This document shows, one piece after another, positions 8,777-17,288 of a stretch of 64,000 bases of DNA. The notes under the pieces are model-generated. The model made no database searches. It was not told the origin of the DNA and worked only from the letters and a program-made list of their open reading frames with translations. The DNA is taken from the NCBI RefSeq assembly GCF_003044275.1, contig NZ_PZPL01000001.1, positions 1,116,001 to 1,180,000 on the forward strand, given 5' to 3'. Numbering within the stretch: the first letter of the stretch is position 1; each line of letters starts with the position of its first letter. Origin of the DNA: Rathayibacter caricis DSM 15933 (GTDB taxonomy: Bacteria; Actinomycetota; Actinomycetes; Actinomycetales; Microbacteriaceae). The position numbers and the translations under genes were made by a program.

Positions 8777-8903
8777 GCTTCTCCAGAAGTTGCGGGAAGT
8801 GTGAGCGATTACCGCAACTTCTGGAGGAGCACCGAAGGGCCGCCACGCCGCTTCTCCAAAAGTTGCGGGAAGTGCGAGCGGTCACCGCGACTTCTGGAGG
8901 AGC
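8777..8903. repeat. Two tandem copies of a ~53-nt hairpin repeat (family 1)
   Basis: Copy 1 (8777-8830) has perfect 15-bp arms, CTCCAGAAGTTGCGG at 8781-8795 and CCGCAACTTCTGGAG at 8812-8826, around a 16-nt loop. Copy 2 (8850-8903) has the same arms with a few mismatches. Four further copies lie in the other orientation at 41.0 and 41.9-42.1 kb. They fill most of the gap between the guanidine operon and the TetR gene. REP-like or a bidirectional transcription stop; function unknown. Confidence 0.8.
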
Positions 8904-8953
8904 GCGGAGGAGCCGGGCAGGGCCGGCGCCGCCCCGCTGCTACCGTCGAGCGC

Positions 8954-9607
8954 ATGGCCAGCGCACCCACCGGACGGCCGCGCGCCTCCGGAGCGTCGCT
9001 CACCGGCCTCGGCACCCGGGCCGACATCCTCGCCGCCGGTGCCGCGCTCTTCTGCACCGAGGGCTTCGGCAGCACGAGCACGCACGCCATCGCGGGCGCC
9101 GCCGGGATCCGGCAGGCCTCGCTGTACCACCACTTCCCCGGGAAGCACGCGGTGCTGCTCGAGCTGCTGCTCGGCACCGTCCAGCCCTCGCTCGACGCCG
9201 CCGCCCAGCTGCTGGCGCGCGACGAGTCGCCTGCTGCGCGCCTCTGGGCGCTGTGCGTGTCGGACGTGCGGCTGCTCTCGGCGGGCGAGCACAACGTCGG
9301 CGCGCTCTACCTGCTGCCCGAGCTGGGCGACGAGCGGTTCGCGGCCTTCCGCGAGCGGCGCTCCGAGCTCGAGACCGCCTACCGCACCCTCGTGGCGGCG
9401 TGCGGAGCCGAGGACGTCGAGGTCGGAGCCGCTCTCGTGCTCGCCCTCGTCGAGAACGTGATCCTGCAGCGCCGCCGCCCCGAGATCGACCTCGAGCGCC
9501 ACGGCGAGGCGGTGGCGCTCGCCGCGCTGCGCGTGCTCGACCTCGACCGCGCGGCCGTCGCGGAGGCACTCGCCACCGGCCCCGCCGTGCTCGCGCACCT
9601 GACCTGA
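8954..9607 (+). CDS. TetR-family regulator of the guanidine locus (inferred)
   Basis: Encodes 217 residues. The N-terminal helix-turn-helix is clear: TRADILAAGAALFCTEGFGSTSTHAIAGAAGIRQASLYHHFPGK, with the typical AGI-xxASLYHHF recognition helix around residues 48-62. The rest is a helical ligand-binding domain. The ATG at 8954 is preceded by TACCGT (8941-8946) with a 7-nt spacer and no ribosome-binding site, so the mRNA is probably leaderless. The gene lies between the divergent guanidine operon and the symporter gene, and both of those carry the same palindrome in their upstream regions. Control of both by guanidine or a derivative is an inference. Confidence 0.85.
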   Translation: MASAPTGRPRASGASLTGLGTRADILAAGAALFCTEGFGSTSTHAIAGAAGIRQASLYHHFPGKHAVLLELLLGTVQPSLDAAAQLLARDESPAARLWALCVSDVRLLSAGEHNVGALYLLPELGDERFAAFRERRSELETAYRTLVAACGAEDVEVGAALVLALVENVILQRRRPEIDLERHGEAVALAALRVLDLDRAAVAEALATGPAVLAHLT

Positions 9608-9756
9608 GGCACCGGCCCGCCGAGTCCTCCGAAGTCGTCGTCGTCGAGCGCCGAGTACGACGATTCCTGAGCAGTCGAGCGACGCCCCGCGCGGCGGAGT
9701 TAACGCGATCGTTGCACGCTCGAAAAAATCGGCGCCTCCGGGCGCGGCAGGATCCG

Positions 9757-9778
9757 TGTCTATCAACCGATAGAAACA
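9757..9778 (+). promoter_or_regulatory. Candidate TetR operator before the symporter gene
   Basis: CTATC-AACC-GATAG (9760-9773) is a perfect 5-bp-arm palindrome. With its flanks it matches the site at 8671-8690 (shared CGATAGAAA). It lies 32 bases upstream of the symporter ATG. Confidence 0.7.
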
Positions 9779-9809
9779 CCCGCCGCACCACGAGCAGCCT
9801 GGAGCACGC

Positions 9810-11315
9810 ATGATCATCCTCGGAGTGGGGATCACCGTCCTGGTGATCCTCGCCGTCGGCATCGCGGTCGCCCGCAAGATCGACGGCGACAGCGCCAACT
9901 ACCTCGTCGCCGGCCGCCGTCTGGGCATCCCGCTCGTCGCGGTCTCCCTCACCGCCGCTGCGGTCGACTCGAACGCGACTGTCGGCAACACCGACCTCAC
10001 CTCGCAGTTCGGCTTCTGGGCCGGCGCCTCGCTCGCCATCGGACTCGCGATCTGCCTCCTGATCACGGGGCTCTTCCTCGCCAAGCCCATGAACGCGATG
10101 AAGCTCTTCACGCTCGCCGACTTCTTCCGGATGCGCTACGACCGCACCACCGAGATCGTCGCGTCGGTGATCATGGTGCTCTCGTTCACGATCCTGCTCG
10201 CGGGCAACCTGGTCGCCTGCGGTTTCCTCCTCGAGCGCTTCGCCGCCATCCCCTACGCGTGGGGAGTGATCCTGTCGGTCGCCCTGGTGCTGACCTACAC
10301 GATCGCCGGCGGGCTCTTCTCGGACGCCTACACGGCCGCCATCCAGACCGTCATCACGGTCGTCGCCGCGATCTCGCTGCTCGTCTGGGTCGCACTCGCC
10401 TACGGCATCGTGATCCCCGAGGGGATGGGCCCGTTCGACTTCGAGCAGCTGACCGACCCGGCCATGGGGGCACCGGTGAACTGGGCGACCCTCGTCGCTC
10501 TGGGCATCGGCGACCTCGTCGCCATCGACTTCATGCAGCGCATCTTCGGCGCCAAGTCGCCCGAGGTCGCCCGCCGCGCGTGCTACGCCGCCGCGGCCGG
10601 GACCGCCGCGATCGGCACGATCTTCGCGATCGTGGCGCTCACCGCGAGCGCGGTCCTCGGCATCTCGGCGGCCGACGGACCGGTCCTGTTCACGCTCCTC
10701 GACGACTACGCGCCGCCGCTGATCGCGATCCTGGTGCTCTCGGGCGTCGTGGCGGCGTCGTTCTCGACCGCGTCCGGAGCGATCCTGGCCACGTCCGCGA
10801 TCGTCGTGCGCAACGTCCTCTCGGTCCGACGCCACACCGGATCCGGGGTCGACCCGCTGCTGAAGTGGACCCGTGTCGCGATGATCCCGATCGTGATCCT
10901 CGGCTCGTTCCTCGCGATCCGGGTGAGCCAGACCGGCATCCTGCTGACGCTCGCGTTCGACCTCATGCTCGCGTGCCTCGCGGCGCCGTTCCTCATCGGG
11001 CTCTTCTGGAAGCGCCCGGGAGTGACGGCCGCACTCGTCGCGGCGGGCGTCGGCTTCGCCGTGCGGATCGTGTTCCTGGCGCTCACCCCGACGCTCTACG
11101 GAGTGCCGAACGACATCCTCTACGTGCCGAACGACCTGATCGGAGCCGGTTTCGACGGCTACGCCACGCTCGTCGCCGGAGCCATCGGCTTCGGGACCTT
11201 CGTCGTCGTCGGTCTGCTCGCTCCGCGCTCCTCGCGCGAGCTCGACGGCGAGCGCACGGTGCGCCGCGAGCTCGACGAGGAGCAGGCGGGCGTCCTCGAG
11301 CCCGCGGGCGTCTGA
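9810..11315 (+). CDS. Sodium:solute symporter (SSF), candidate guanidinium/urea importer
   Basis: Encodes 501 residues with about 13 membrane helices, the usual SSF size. Seen: ANYLVAGRRLGIPLVAVSLTAAAVDSNATVGNTDL at the start (the unwound TM1 region of the family), FTLADFFRMRYDR, AYTIAGGLFSDAYTAAIQTVI and IGDLVAIDFMQRIFGAKSPEVARRACY, all typical of SSF transporters. The C-terminal tail after the last helix is short and charged. GGAG precedes the ATG. The gene is convergent with nothing and is separated from the TetR gene by about 200 bases holding the operator-like palindrome shared with the guanidine operon, which is why a nitrogen-compound substrate is suggested. The substrate cannot be read from the sequence. 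Confidence 0.85.
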   Translation: MIILGVGITVLVILAVGIAVARKIDGDSANYLVAGRRLGIPLVAVSLTAAAVDSNATVGNTDLTSQFGFWAGASLAIGLAICLLITGLFLAKPMNAMKLFTLADFFRMRYDRTTEIVASVIMVLSFTILLAGNLVACGFLLERFAAIPYAWGVILSVALVLTYTIAGGLFSDAYTAAIQTVITVVAAISLLVWVALAYGIVIPEGMGPFDFEQLTDPAMGAPVNWATLVALGIGDLVAIDFMQRIFGAKSPEVARRACYAAAAGTAAIGTIFAIVALTASAVLGISAADGPVLFTLLDDYAPPLIAILVLSGVVAASFSTASGAILATSAIVVRNVLSVRRHTGSGVDPLLKWTRVAMIPIVILGSFLAIRVSQTGILLTLAFDLMLACLAAPFLIGLFWKRPGVTAALVAAGVGFAVRIVFLALTPTLYGVPNDILYVPNDLIGAGFDGYATLVAGAIGFGTFVVVGLLAPRSSRELDGERTVRRELDEEQAGVLEPAGV

Positions 11316-11330
11316 CCCGTCCCGATCCAC

Positions 11331-11401
11331 CCGCACATCCCGATCCGTCGCGAGCGGCCGCCCCGGCGGCGGTCCGACGTTCGCGACGGATCGTTGTGCG
11401 G
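11331..11401. repeat. Long inverted repeat after the symporter gene
   Basis: GATCCGTCGCGA (11342-11353) pairs perfectly with TCGCGACGGATC (11381-11392), and the outer CCGCACA (11331-11337) pairs with TGTGCGG (11395-11401). There are small internal bulges and a 27-nt loop. Position suggests a transcription stop for the symporter gene, but no T-run follows. Confidence 0.6.
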
Positions 11402-11452
11402 ATCCGGTCAAGCCCCTCCCGCGGGTGCGGCGCATCCCGTTGGCTCCTGAGG

Positions 11453-11911
11453 GTGGGGACGACGACGCGGAAACGGCTCGTGCGCGAGCGCGCCTACCAG
11501 GGCGGGTTCCTGATCGGCGTCGCGCTGATGGCCGCCGTCGACGAGATCGTCTTCCATCAGATCCTCGGCTGGCACCACTTCTACGACCGCTCGACCCCCG
11601 CGATCGGACTGCTGTCGGACGGGCTGCTGCACGCGGTCGAGGTCGTCGCGCTGGTCGCGGGGTTCTTCCTGCTGCTCGACGCGCGCCGCCGCTCGGCGCT
11701 CCGCGTGCCCGTCGCGGTGGCGGGCGGACTGACCGGCGCGGGACTCTTCCAGCTGTGGGACGGCGTCGTCGACCACAAGCTCCTCCGCGTGCACCAGGTG
11801 CGGTACGAGGTCGACCTGCTGCCCTACGACATCGCGTGGGTCGCGTCGGGCGCGCTCCTGCTCGTCGCGGGGATCGTGCTGTCGGCGCGCGCGCGGCGGC
11901 GCACAGCGTGA
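11453..11911 (+). CDS. DUF2243 membrane protein
   Basis: Encodes 152 residues with four helices. The first helix YQGGFLIGVALMAAVDEIVFHQILGWHHFYD and the later LWDGVVDHKLLRVHQVRY are the conserved His-rich signatures of DUF2243. These genes are commonly found next to CtaG-like cytochrome oxidase assembly genes, as here, where the stop codon overlaps the GTG of the next gene. A role in copper or heme handling for oxidase assembly is possible but not shown. The start is uncertain: GTG at 11453 gives a short basic N-terminus before the first helix, and the frame is open far upstream without support. Confidence 0.75.
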   Translation: MGTTTRKRLVRERAYQGGFLIGVALMAAVDEIVFHQILGWHHFYDRSTPAIGLLSDGLLHAVEVVALVAGFFLLLDARRRSALRVPVAVAGGLTGAGLFQLWDGVVDHKLLRVHQVRYEVDLLPYDIAWVASGALLLVAGIVLSARARRRTA

Positions 11912-12693
11912 CTCCGCACGTCCACCCCCTGCTCGATCCCGGGCTCGTGCTGAGCCTCCCGCTCGTCGTCGCGGCGGCGCTCGCCGTCGGAGGGAGCCGC
12001 GCGGAGTCCCGCCGCGGCCGCCCCTGGCCGCTGCGCCGGCTCCTCCTGCTGCTCGCCGGCCTCGGAGTCGCGATCGCCTCGCTGACCGGCCCGTTCGCGC
12101 AGTGGGCCCACGCGGATCCGCGCGGCGCGATGCTCGCGCACCTCGCGCTGGGCCTGCTGGCGCCCCTCCTGATCACGACCTCGGCGCCCGTCACGCTCGC
12201 CCTGCGCGCCCTCGACGTGACCGCCGCCCGCCGTCTCTCCCGCGTGCTGCGGAGCCGCCCTGCCCGCGTGCTCGCGCACCCGATCCCCGCCGTCCTGCTC
12301 TCGACCGGCTCGCTCTGGCTCGTGCACGCGACGGGCCTGCTCGAGGCCGCGCACGCGGATCCGCTGCTCCACGCTCTGCTCGGCGTGCACTTCCTCGCTT
12401 CCGGCTGCCTGCTGACCGGCGCCCTGATCGGAGTCGACCCCGCGCCGCACCGCGCGCCGTTCGGCCTGCGCGTGGGCGTCGTCCTCGGCAGCATCGCCGC
12501 GCACGCTCTGCTCGGCACGACCCTCTACGCCGAGGCCACGAGCGACGTCGAGCGGCAGGCGGCGCAGATCCTGTACTACGGAGGCGACCTGCTCGAACTC
12601 GCGCTCGTCACGGTCCTCTTCGCGCAGCACTACGCGGCGACCGCCCCCGGGAGGGCGCGCAAGCCCCTCGGCGGCCGGCCCGTGCATCCGTAG
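11908..12693 (+). CDS. CtaG-like cytochrome c oxidase assembly protein
   Basis: Encodes 261 residues with about seven membrane helices. Seen: SLTGPFAQWAHADPRGAMLAHLALGLLAPLLITTSAPVTL near residues 55-100 and LHALLGVHFLASGCLLTGALIG later, the His-containing helices typical of the caa3-oxidase CtaG family. Members help insert copper into cytochrome oxidase or otherwise act in its assembly in the membrane. The GTG start overlaps the stop of the DUF2243 gene, so both form one translational unit. No oxidase structural genes are in this window. Confidence 0.8.
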   Translation: MTPHVHPLLDPGLVLSLPLVVAAALAVGGSRAESRRGRPWPLRRLLLLLAGLGVAIASLTGPFAQWAHADPRGAMLAHLALGLLAPLLITTSAPVTLALRALDVTAARRLSRVLRSRPARVLAHPIPAVLLSTGSLWLVHATGLLEAAHADPLLHALLGVHFLASGCLLTGALIGVDPAPHRAPFGLRVGVVLGSIAAHALLGTTLYAEATSDVERQAAQILYYGGDLLELALVTVLFAQHYAATAPGRARKPLGGRPVHP

Positions 12694-12702
12694 AGTCGCC
12701 GG

Positions 12703-12954
12703 ATGCTGCTGATCTTCGGAACCCGCTCGATCGAGGACGTTCTGCGCGTGCTCGTCTTCGTCTGCCGCGTCTGCGGCGTGCGCGACGAGCAGCGGGTGAT
12801 CCGGAGCCGGACGAAGCTGTCGCTCTTCTTCGTGCCGCTGGTCACGGTGTCGTCGCGGTACCTCCTGGAGTGCAACAACTGCGGGACGGTGTCGCGCATC
12901 ACGAAGCAGGAGGCGGAGGGCACCGTCCGCTGGGCGGGCAACTCGGACGCGTGA
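12703..12954 (+). CDS. Small zinc-ribbon protein
   Basis: Encodes 83 residues. Two CxxC knuckles are visible, CRVCG near residue 21 and CNNCG near residue 57, separated by a stretch with RTKLSLFFVPLVTVSSRYLLE. This matches the zinc-ribbon proteins of about 80 residues widespread in actinobacteria, whose function is unknown. The start is fixed by TAGAGT at 12691-12696, six nt before the ATG, a leaderless promoter pattern, and there is no ribosome-binding site. It is not obviously coupled to the CtaG gene before it. Confidence 0.75.
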   Translation: MLLIFGTRSIEDVLRVLVFVCRVCGVRDEQRVIRSRTKLSLFFVPLVTVSSRYLLECNNCGTVSRITKQEAEGTVRWAGNSDA

Positions 12955-12989
12955 CGCGGCGCGCGTGGACGCGAAGCGGTCCCTGAGTC

Positions 12990-13091
12990 GCACCGACCGC
13001 CCGTTCCGCGCCCACTCGTGACGCGTAGCCGCCGCGACCGGGCGCGAATCGGGGACCGGGGAGAGATCAGCGCCCGTTCCGCGCCCGCTCG
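12990..13091. repeat. Intergenic repeat family 3 (CCGTTCCGCGCCCACTCG type)
   Basis: CCCGTTCCGCGCCCACTCG near 12999-13018 and CCCGTTCCGCGCCCGCTCG near 13073-13091 are near-identical. Related sequences recur at 36.4-36.6 kb and 59.0-59.2 kb. No gene is seen in this gap between convergent genes. Confidence 0.5.
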
Positions 13092-13140
13092 CTCCGGCGT
13101 GCCGCGTCGCCCCGACGGACGACACGGACCGCCCCGCGGA

Positions 13141-14514
13141 TCACTCCGCCGCACGCACCTGCAGCGTCGTGAACGGCGCCGACGGGAACACCAGCTGCGT
13201 CAGCGTGCTCAGCCCGCCGCCGACGAACACCTCGAGCACCGTCGCATCGACGACGATCCGGATCGACACGCGGTCCGCGCCGCCGCGAGGAGGCAACGGG
13301 GCCCAGTCGACCGAGGGGAACGACGGCGCGAAGTCCACCGCTCCGCTCCGGGTGCGGTCGCAGGTGAGCACGCCCTCGTCGGCGTCGACCGTGAGGATCA
13401 CCGCCTCGTCCGTGGTGTTGGTGAGGAGGCGGAGCTCCGTGCGGTCCCCGGGCCGGCACGAGACGTCGACGTCGAAGACGCGCAGAGCGGAGGAAGCGGG
13501 CAGGATCGGGCGCTGCGCCAGGGCGAGGCGGCCGTCGGCCCCCTCGACGAGGTCGATCTCGCGCACGAGCGACATCGACGAGCGCCAGGGCGTGGTCGGA
13601 GTGTCGCCGGCGTAGTCCCAGTTGCTGGCCCACGCGATCGTGAGGCGGCGGTCATCGGGGGCGTCGTTGAACGAGACGGCGGCGTAGTAGTCGCGGCCGT
13701 AGTCGAGCCAGTCGTAGTCGGCGGGATCGGCGGAGTCGCTGATCCGGTCGGCCGTGAACTCCGCGCCGTCGAAATCGCCGACGAAGTACTGGCTGCCGGA
13801 TCCGCCGGCGATCCCGCCCGGGTTGAGGCTGACGATCATCAGCCAGCGGACCTCGTCGGTGCCGCGCACGCGCAGGGGGAACAGGTCGGGGCACTCCCAC
13901 ACACCCCCGGTGGCGTGCGCGGGGCCGAAGTGCGAGCGCCGGGTCCACTCCTTCAGGTCGTCCGAGGTGTAGACGACGACGCGGCGCTCGACCGCCTCGA
14001 CGGCCACCATCACCCAGTGGCCGTCGTCGCCGCCGAACCGGAACACCTTCGGGTCGCGGAACTCGGCCGAGCCGATGTCGAGCACCGGGTTGCCGGCGTA
14101 CCGCGTCCACGTGCGCCCGTCGTCGACGCTGAAGGCGAGCGCCTGCGCCTGCGAGGCTCCCGTGCCGTCGGCACCCGGCGCGCGGGCGGCGGTGTACACC
14201 GCGACGAGGGCGGTCTCGCCCGGTTCCGCGAAGCCCGCGGTGTTGCGGACGTCGGCGACCGCGCTGCCCGAGAAGGCCATCTCGCCGTCGAGGACGGGGA
14301 TCGCGACCGGCTGCTCCTCCCACGACACGAGGTCGGTCGACGTCGCGTGCCCCCACGAGATGTTGCCCCAGGTGCTGCCGGTCGGGTTGTTCTGGAAGAA
14401 CAGGTGGTAGACGCCGTTGTGGAAGAGCAGCCCGTTGGGGTCGTTCAGCCAGGTGTCACGGGCGGTGAAGTGCGCGGACGGACGCCAGGCGTCGGTCGTG
14501 GAGGTGAGGGTCAC
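13141..14514 (-). CDS. GH32 beta-fructosidase, intracellular
   Basis: Encodes 457 residues without a signal peptide. The three GH32 active-site blocks are intact: WLNDPNGLL (nucleophile Asp25), FRDPKVF (transition-state Asp) and WECPDLF (acid/base Glu). The N-terminal five-bladed propeller is followed from about residue 330 by the family's beta-sandwich. It should hydrolyse terminal fructose from imported sucrose or short fructans. It is the last gene of the operon lacI - permease - permease - binding lipoprotein - GH32, about 90 bases after the lipoprotein gene. The importer next to it supports an oligofructoside substrate, and the LacI protein is the likely regulator. Confidence 0.9.
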   Translation of the reverse strand: MTLTSTTDAWRPSAHFTARDTWLNDPNGLLFHNGVYHLFFQNNPTGSTWGNISWGHATSTDLVSWEEQPVAIPVLDGEMAFSGSAVADVRNTAGFAEPGETALVAVYTAARAPGADGTGASQAQALAFSVDDGRTWTRYAGNPVLDIGSAEFRDPKVFRFGGDDGHWVMVAVEAVERRVVVYTSDDLKEWTRRSHFGPAHATGGVWECPDLFPLRVRGTDEVRWLMIVSLNPGGIAGGSGSQYFVGDFDGAEFTADRISDSADPADYDWLDYGRDYYAAVSFNDAPDDRRLTIAWASNWDYAGDTPTTPWRSSMSLVREIDLVEGADGRLALAQRPILPASSALRVFDVDVSCRPGDRTELRLLTNTTDEAVILTVDADEGVLTCDRTRSGAVDFAPSFPSVDWAPLPPRGGADRVSIRIVVDATVLEVFVGGGLSTLTQLVFPSAPFTTLQVRAAE

Positions 14515-14604
14515 AGGGGCTCCTGAATGCGAGGGGGTCGGTGCGGCCGGTCGGGGGAACGGGAGAGGGGAGGCGCGGACGGACGTCCGCCCGCGCCACC
14601 GGGA

Positions 14605-16218
14605 CTACTCGCCGCCGCTCTGGAAGCGGTCGTACGCCTGCTGGTAGGTGGCGGTGACGTCCTCGACGCCCATCGACTCGAGCTGCGAGACGTACGAGTC
14701 CCACTCGTCCTCGACGGTGCCGTTGACGATCCAGGCCGCGAACTTCTCCTTCACCAGCGTGTTGATGTCGGTGAGCGCGAACGAGACGCGGTCGAGCTCG
14801 TCGTTCGAGAGCAGCACCGGCGGGTAGGCGTCGTTCGCCTTGTACGGGAGGTAGTACTCGTTCACGAGGTCCTGGCGCTCCTTCGCGCGCGGCTCGGGAG
14901 CCACGACGGTCGCGAAGTCCTCCTCCGTGGTGATCTTCGGGCCGCCGGAGGCGACCTTCTGGCGGCGCTCGCCCTCGGACTCGCCCGCCGCGGCGGGGAT
15001 CTGCACGAGCATCCCGGAGGCGTCCTTCTCGAGCGTCGTTCCGATCGGGCCCCAGCTGGTCTGGGCGCTCATCTCGGGGTCGAAGAGGCGGTCGGCCCAG
15101 CGCATGGTGGCGGCGGGGTACTCGTTGGAGCGCGTGATCGCCATCGCTCCGCGGTTGATCTCCTGGTTGCTGGTGACGCTGGCGCGCTTGACCCCGTCGA
15201 CGCCTTCGAGCACGCCGAGCACGGCGTAGTCGCCGAGGCGGTCCTCGCCGATCATCTCCTTCGCCTCCCACCAGAAGAACGAGCCGAGGATCTCGGTGTC
15301 GGCTTTGCCCTTCGAGAGGTACGCGACGTCGTCCTGCGAGAACGACTCCGGGTCGATCAGGCCGTCGGCGTACCAGCCGGCGAGGGCCTCGACGCCCTGC
15401 TTGTAGCCCTCGGTGTCTGCGGTGAACTGCACCTCGCCGTCGACGACGATGCGGTGGTCGTTGTTCTCGGGCTGGCCGCCGAGCGCGGCGATCAGGTCGT
15501 GCGGGTTCGCGCAGAAGGAGTCGGTGCGGAACGACAGCGGCAGTTCGTCGGCCTCGCCGTTCCCGTTCGGGTCCTGGGTCGCGAACGCCTCGAGAGCGGC
15601 GCGGTACTCCTCGATGGTGGTCGGCATCGGGATGCCGAGCTTCTGGAGCCAGGCCGTGTTGATGAAGAGGAAGTTCGGGTACTGCAGGATCCCGAGCTCC
15701 TCGACCGAGGGCAGCGTGTAGATGTGCCCGTCGGAGGCGGTCAGGGCGGCGCGGATGTCCGGCCGCTCGTCGAGGATCCCCGAGAGGGTCGGCGCGTGCT
15801 CCTCGATCAGGTCCTCGAGCGGCAGGAGGGTGCCGTTCTCGCCGTACTGCACGATCTCGGCGTCGGTGAGCCCGGAGTTGAAGAGCACGTTGGGCACGTC
15901 GTCGCTGGCGAGGAGGAGGTTCTTCTTCTCGGCGTAGACCTGCTCGGGCAGGTTCTTCCACTCGATGGCGATGTTCGTGTCCGCCTCCCACTGCTGCACG
16001 AGCTGCATCGTCGAGTACTCGGGGGCGAGCGCCGACTTCGTGCCGCCGAAGGTCAGCGAGAGCTTCTCGTCGACGATCGGCAGGCCGGTCTCGCGGAAGC
16101 CGACCTCGGCGGAGCGGTCCTCGACCGGGTCGGAGGCGCCGCCGCCCGTGCAGCCGGCGAGCAGGAGGCTCCCGGACAGGCCGAGGGCGGTGAGGGTGAG
16201 GAAACTGCGGTGTCTCAT
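14605..16218 (-). CDS. Sugar-binding lipoprotein of an ABC importer (CUT1)
   Basis: Encodes 537 residues. The N-terminus has a lipoprotein signal with the lipobox LLAGC (lipidated Cys near 23) and a Gly-rich linker. The mature part (LTFGGTKSALAPEYSTMQLVQQWEADTNIAIEWKNLP...) resembles the large LplA/YtcQ-like family 1 binding proteins, which pair with LplB/LplC-type permeases as here. It would capture an oligosaccharide outside the membrane and deliver it to the two permeases encoded just upstream. It lies about 100 bases after the second permease gene and before the GH32 gene. The natural ligand is inferred from the GH32 neighbour to be a fructoside. Confidence 0.9.
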   Translation of the reverse strand: MRHRSFLTLTALGLSGSLLLAGCTGGGASDPVEDRSAEVGFRETGLPIVDEKLSLTFGGTKSALAPEYSTMQLVQQWEADTNIAIEWKNLPEQVYAEKKNLLLASDDVPNVLFNSGLTDAEIVQYGENGTLLPLEDLIEEHAPTLSGILDERPDIRAALTASDGHIYTLPSVEELGILQYPNFLFINTAWLQKLGIPMPTTIEEYRAALEAFATQDPNGNGEADELPLSFRTDSFCANPHDLIAALGGQPENNDHRIVVDGEVQFTADTEGYKQGVEALAGWYADGLIDPESFSQDDVAYLSKGKADTEILGSFFWWEAKEMIGEDRLGDYAVLGVLEGVDGVKRASVTSNQEINRGAMAITRSNEYPAATMRWADRLFDPEMSAQTSWGPIGTTLEKDASGMLVQIPAAAGESEGERRQKVASGGPKITTEEDFATVVAPEPRAKERQDLVNEYYLPYKANDAYPPVLLSNDELDRVSFALTDINTLVKEKFAAWIVNGTVEDEWDSYVSQLESMGVEDVTATYQQAYDRFQSGGE

Positions 16219-16318
16219 CGGTGTGATCTCTCTCGTGTGAGGGTGCGACGGGGTCGCGGGAGGGTGCTGCGAGGCAGCAGGAGGGAACGGCGGAGCCGCG
16301 GGTGGTGAGGAGGGAGGG

Positions 16319-17281
16319 TCAGCTCTTCACGGCGCCGAGGAGGGCGCCCTTGGTGAAGTGCTTCTGCATGAACGGCAGCACGATCAGGAGGGGGATCGTC
16401 GAGACGACGATCATTCCGTACTTGATCAGCTCGCCCAGGCGCTGCGCCGCGGCGTAGGAGTCCATCGCTCCCGAGCCGCCGGCGGACGTGACCTCGGACT
16501 GGATGAGCACGTTGCGCAGCACCAGCTGGAGCGGGTACTTACTCTCGTCGTCGAGGTAGATGAGGGCGTCGAAGAAGGCGTTCCAGTTGGCCACGAGGTG
16601 GATCATGATCATCAGGAAGATCAGCGGCTTCGACAGCGGCAGGACGATGCTGAAGAAGAAGCGGAAGTCGCTCGCGCCGTCCATCTGCGCCGCGTCCCGC
16701 AGCTCCCCGGGCACGTTGTTCTCGAAGAAGGAGCGGGCGATGATCAGGTTCCAGACGCCGACCGCTCCCGGGAGGACCACCGCCCAGATGCTGTCGAGCA
16801 GCCCGAGATCGCGCACCACGAGGTAGCGGGCGATGAGGCCTCCGTCGATGAACATCGTGACGATGAACAGCAGGAGGAAGAAGGTCCTCCCGTAGAGGTC
16901 CTTCCGCGACAGCGCGTACGCGGCGCAGAGGATCGTCGCGACGCTGATCGCGGTGCCGACGACCGTGTAGAGGACCGAGTTGCCGAAGCCCTGCCAGATC
17001 GCCCCGTCCGAGAAGATCCGGGCGTAGCCCTCGAGCGTGAAGCCCTCGGGCCAGAGCCAGACGTTGCCGTTCAGGATCTGGGACGGCTCGCTGAACGAGG
17101 CGATGACGATGAAGTACATCGGGTAGACGATCGCGACGATCGCCAGCAGCAGCACGGTGATGGCCACCGTGTTGAAGACGGGGTCCGCGATGCGTCCGCG
17201 GGTCGGAGGGGCGGGCTGCCTGCGCGAGGACGGTGCGGTCCGGGGGCGGACGGCGGGCTCGGGGCGGAGGGTCTGGGTCAT
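16319..17281 (-). CDS. ABC importer permease, LplC/MalG type
   Basis: Encodes 320 residues with six membrane helices after a Pro/Arg-rich cytoplasmic N-terminus. The EAA loop that contacts the ATPase reads DAAQMDGASDFRFFFSIVLPLSKP. The C-terminus ends PFMQKHFTKGALLGAVKS, typical of the MalG branch. It pairs with the permease encoded directly before it (8 bases apart). No ATPase gene is present in this operon, so a shared sugar-importer ATPase from elsewhere in the genome must be used, as is common for CUT1 systems in actinobacteria. Confidence 0.9.
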   Translation of the reverse strand: MTQTLRPEPAVRPRTAPSSRRQPAPPTRGRIADPVFNTVAITVLLLAIVAIVYPMYFIVIASFSEPSQILNGNVWLWPEGFTLEGYARIFSDGAIWQGFGNSVLYTVVGTAISVATILCAAYALSRKDLYGRTFFLLLFIVTMFIDGGLIARYLVVRDLGLLDSIWAVVLPGAVGVWNLIIARSFFENNVPGELRDAAQMDGASDFRFFFSIVLPLSKPLIFLMIMIHLVANWNAFFDALIYLDDESKYPLQLVLRNVLIQSEVTSAGGSGAMDSYAAAQRLGELIKYGMIVVSTIPLLIVLPFMQKHFTKGALLGAVKS

Positions 17282-17288
17282 GTCGTCG

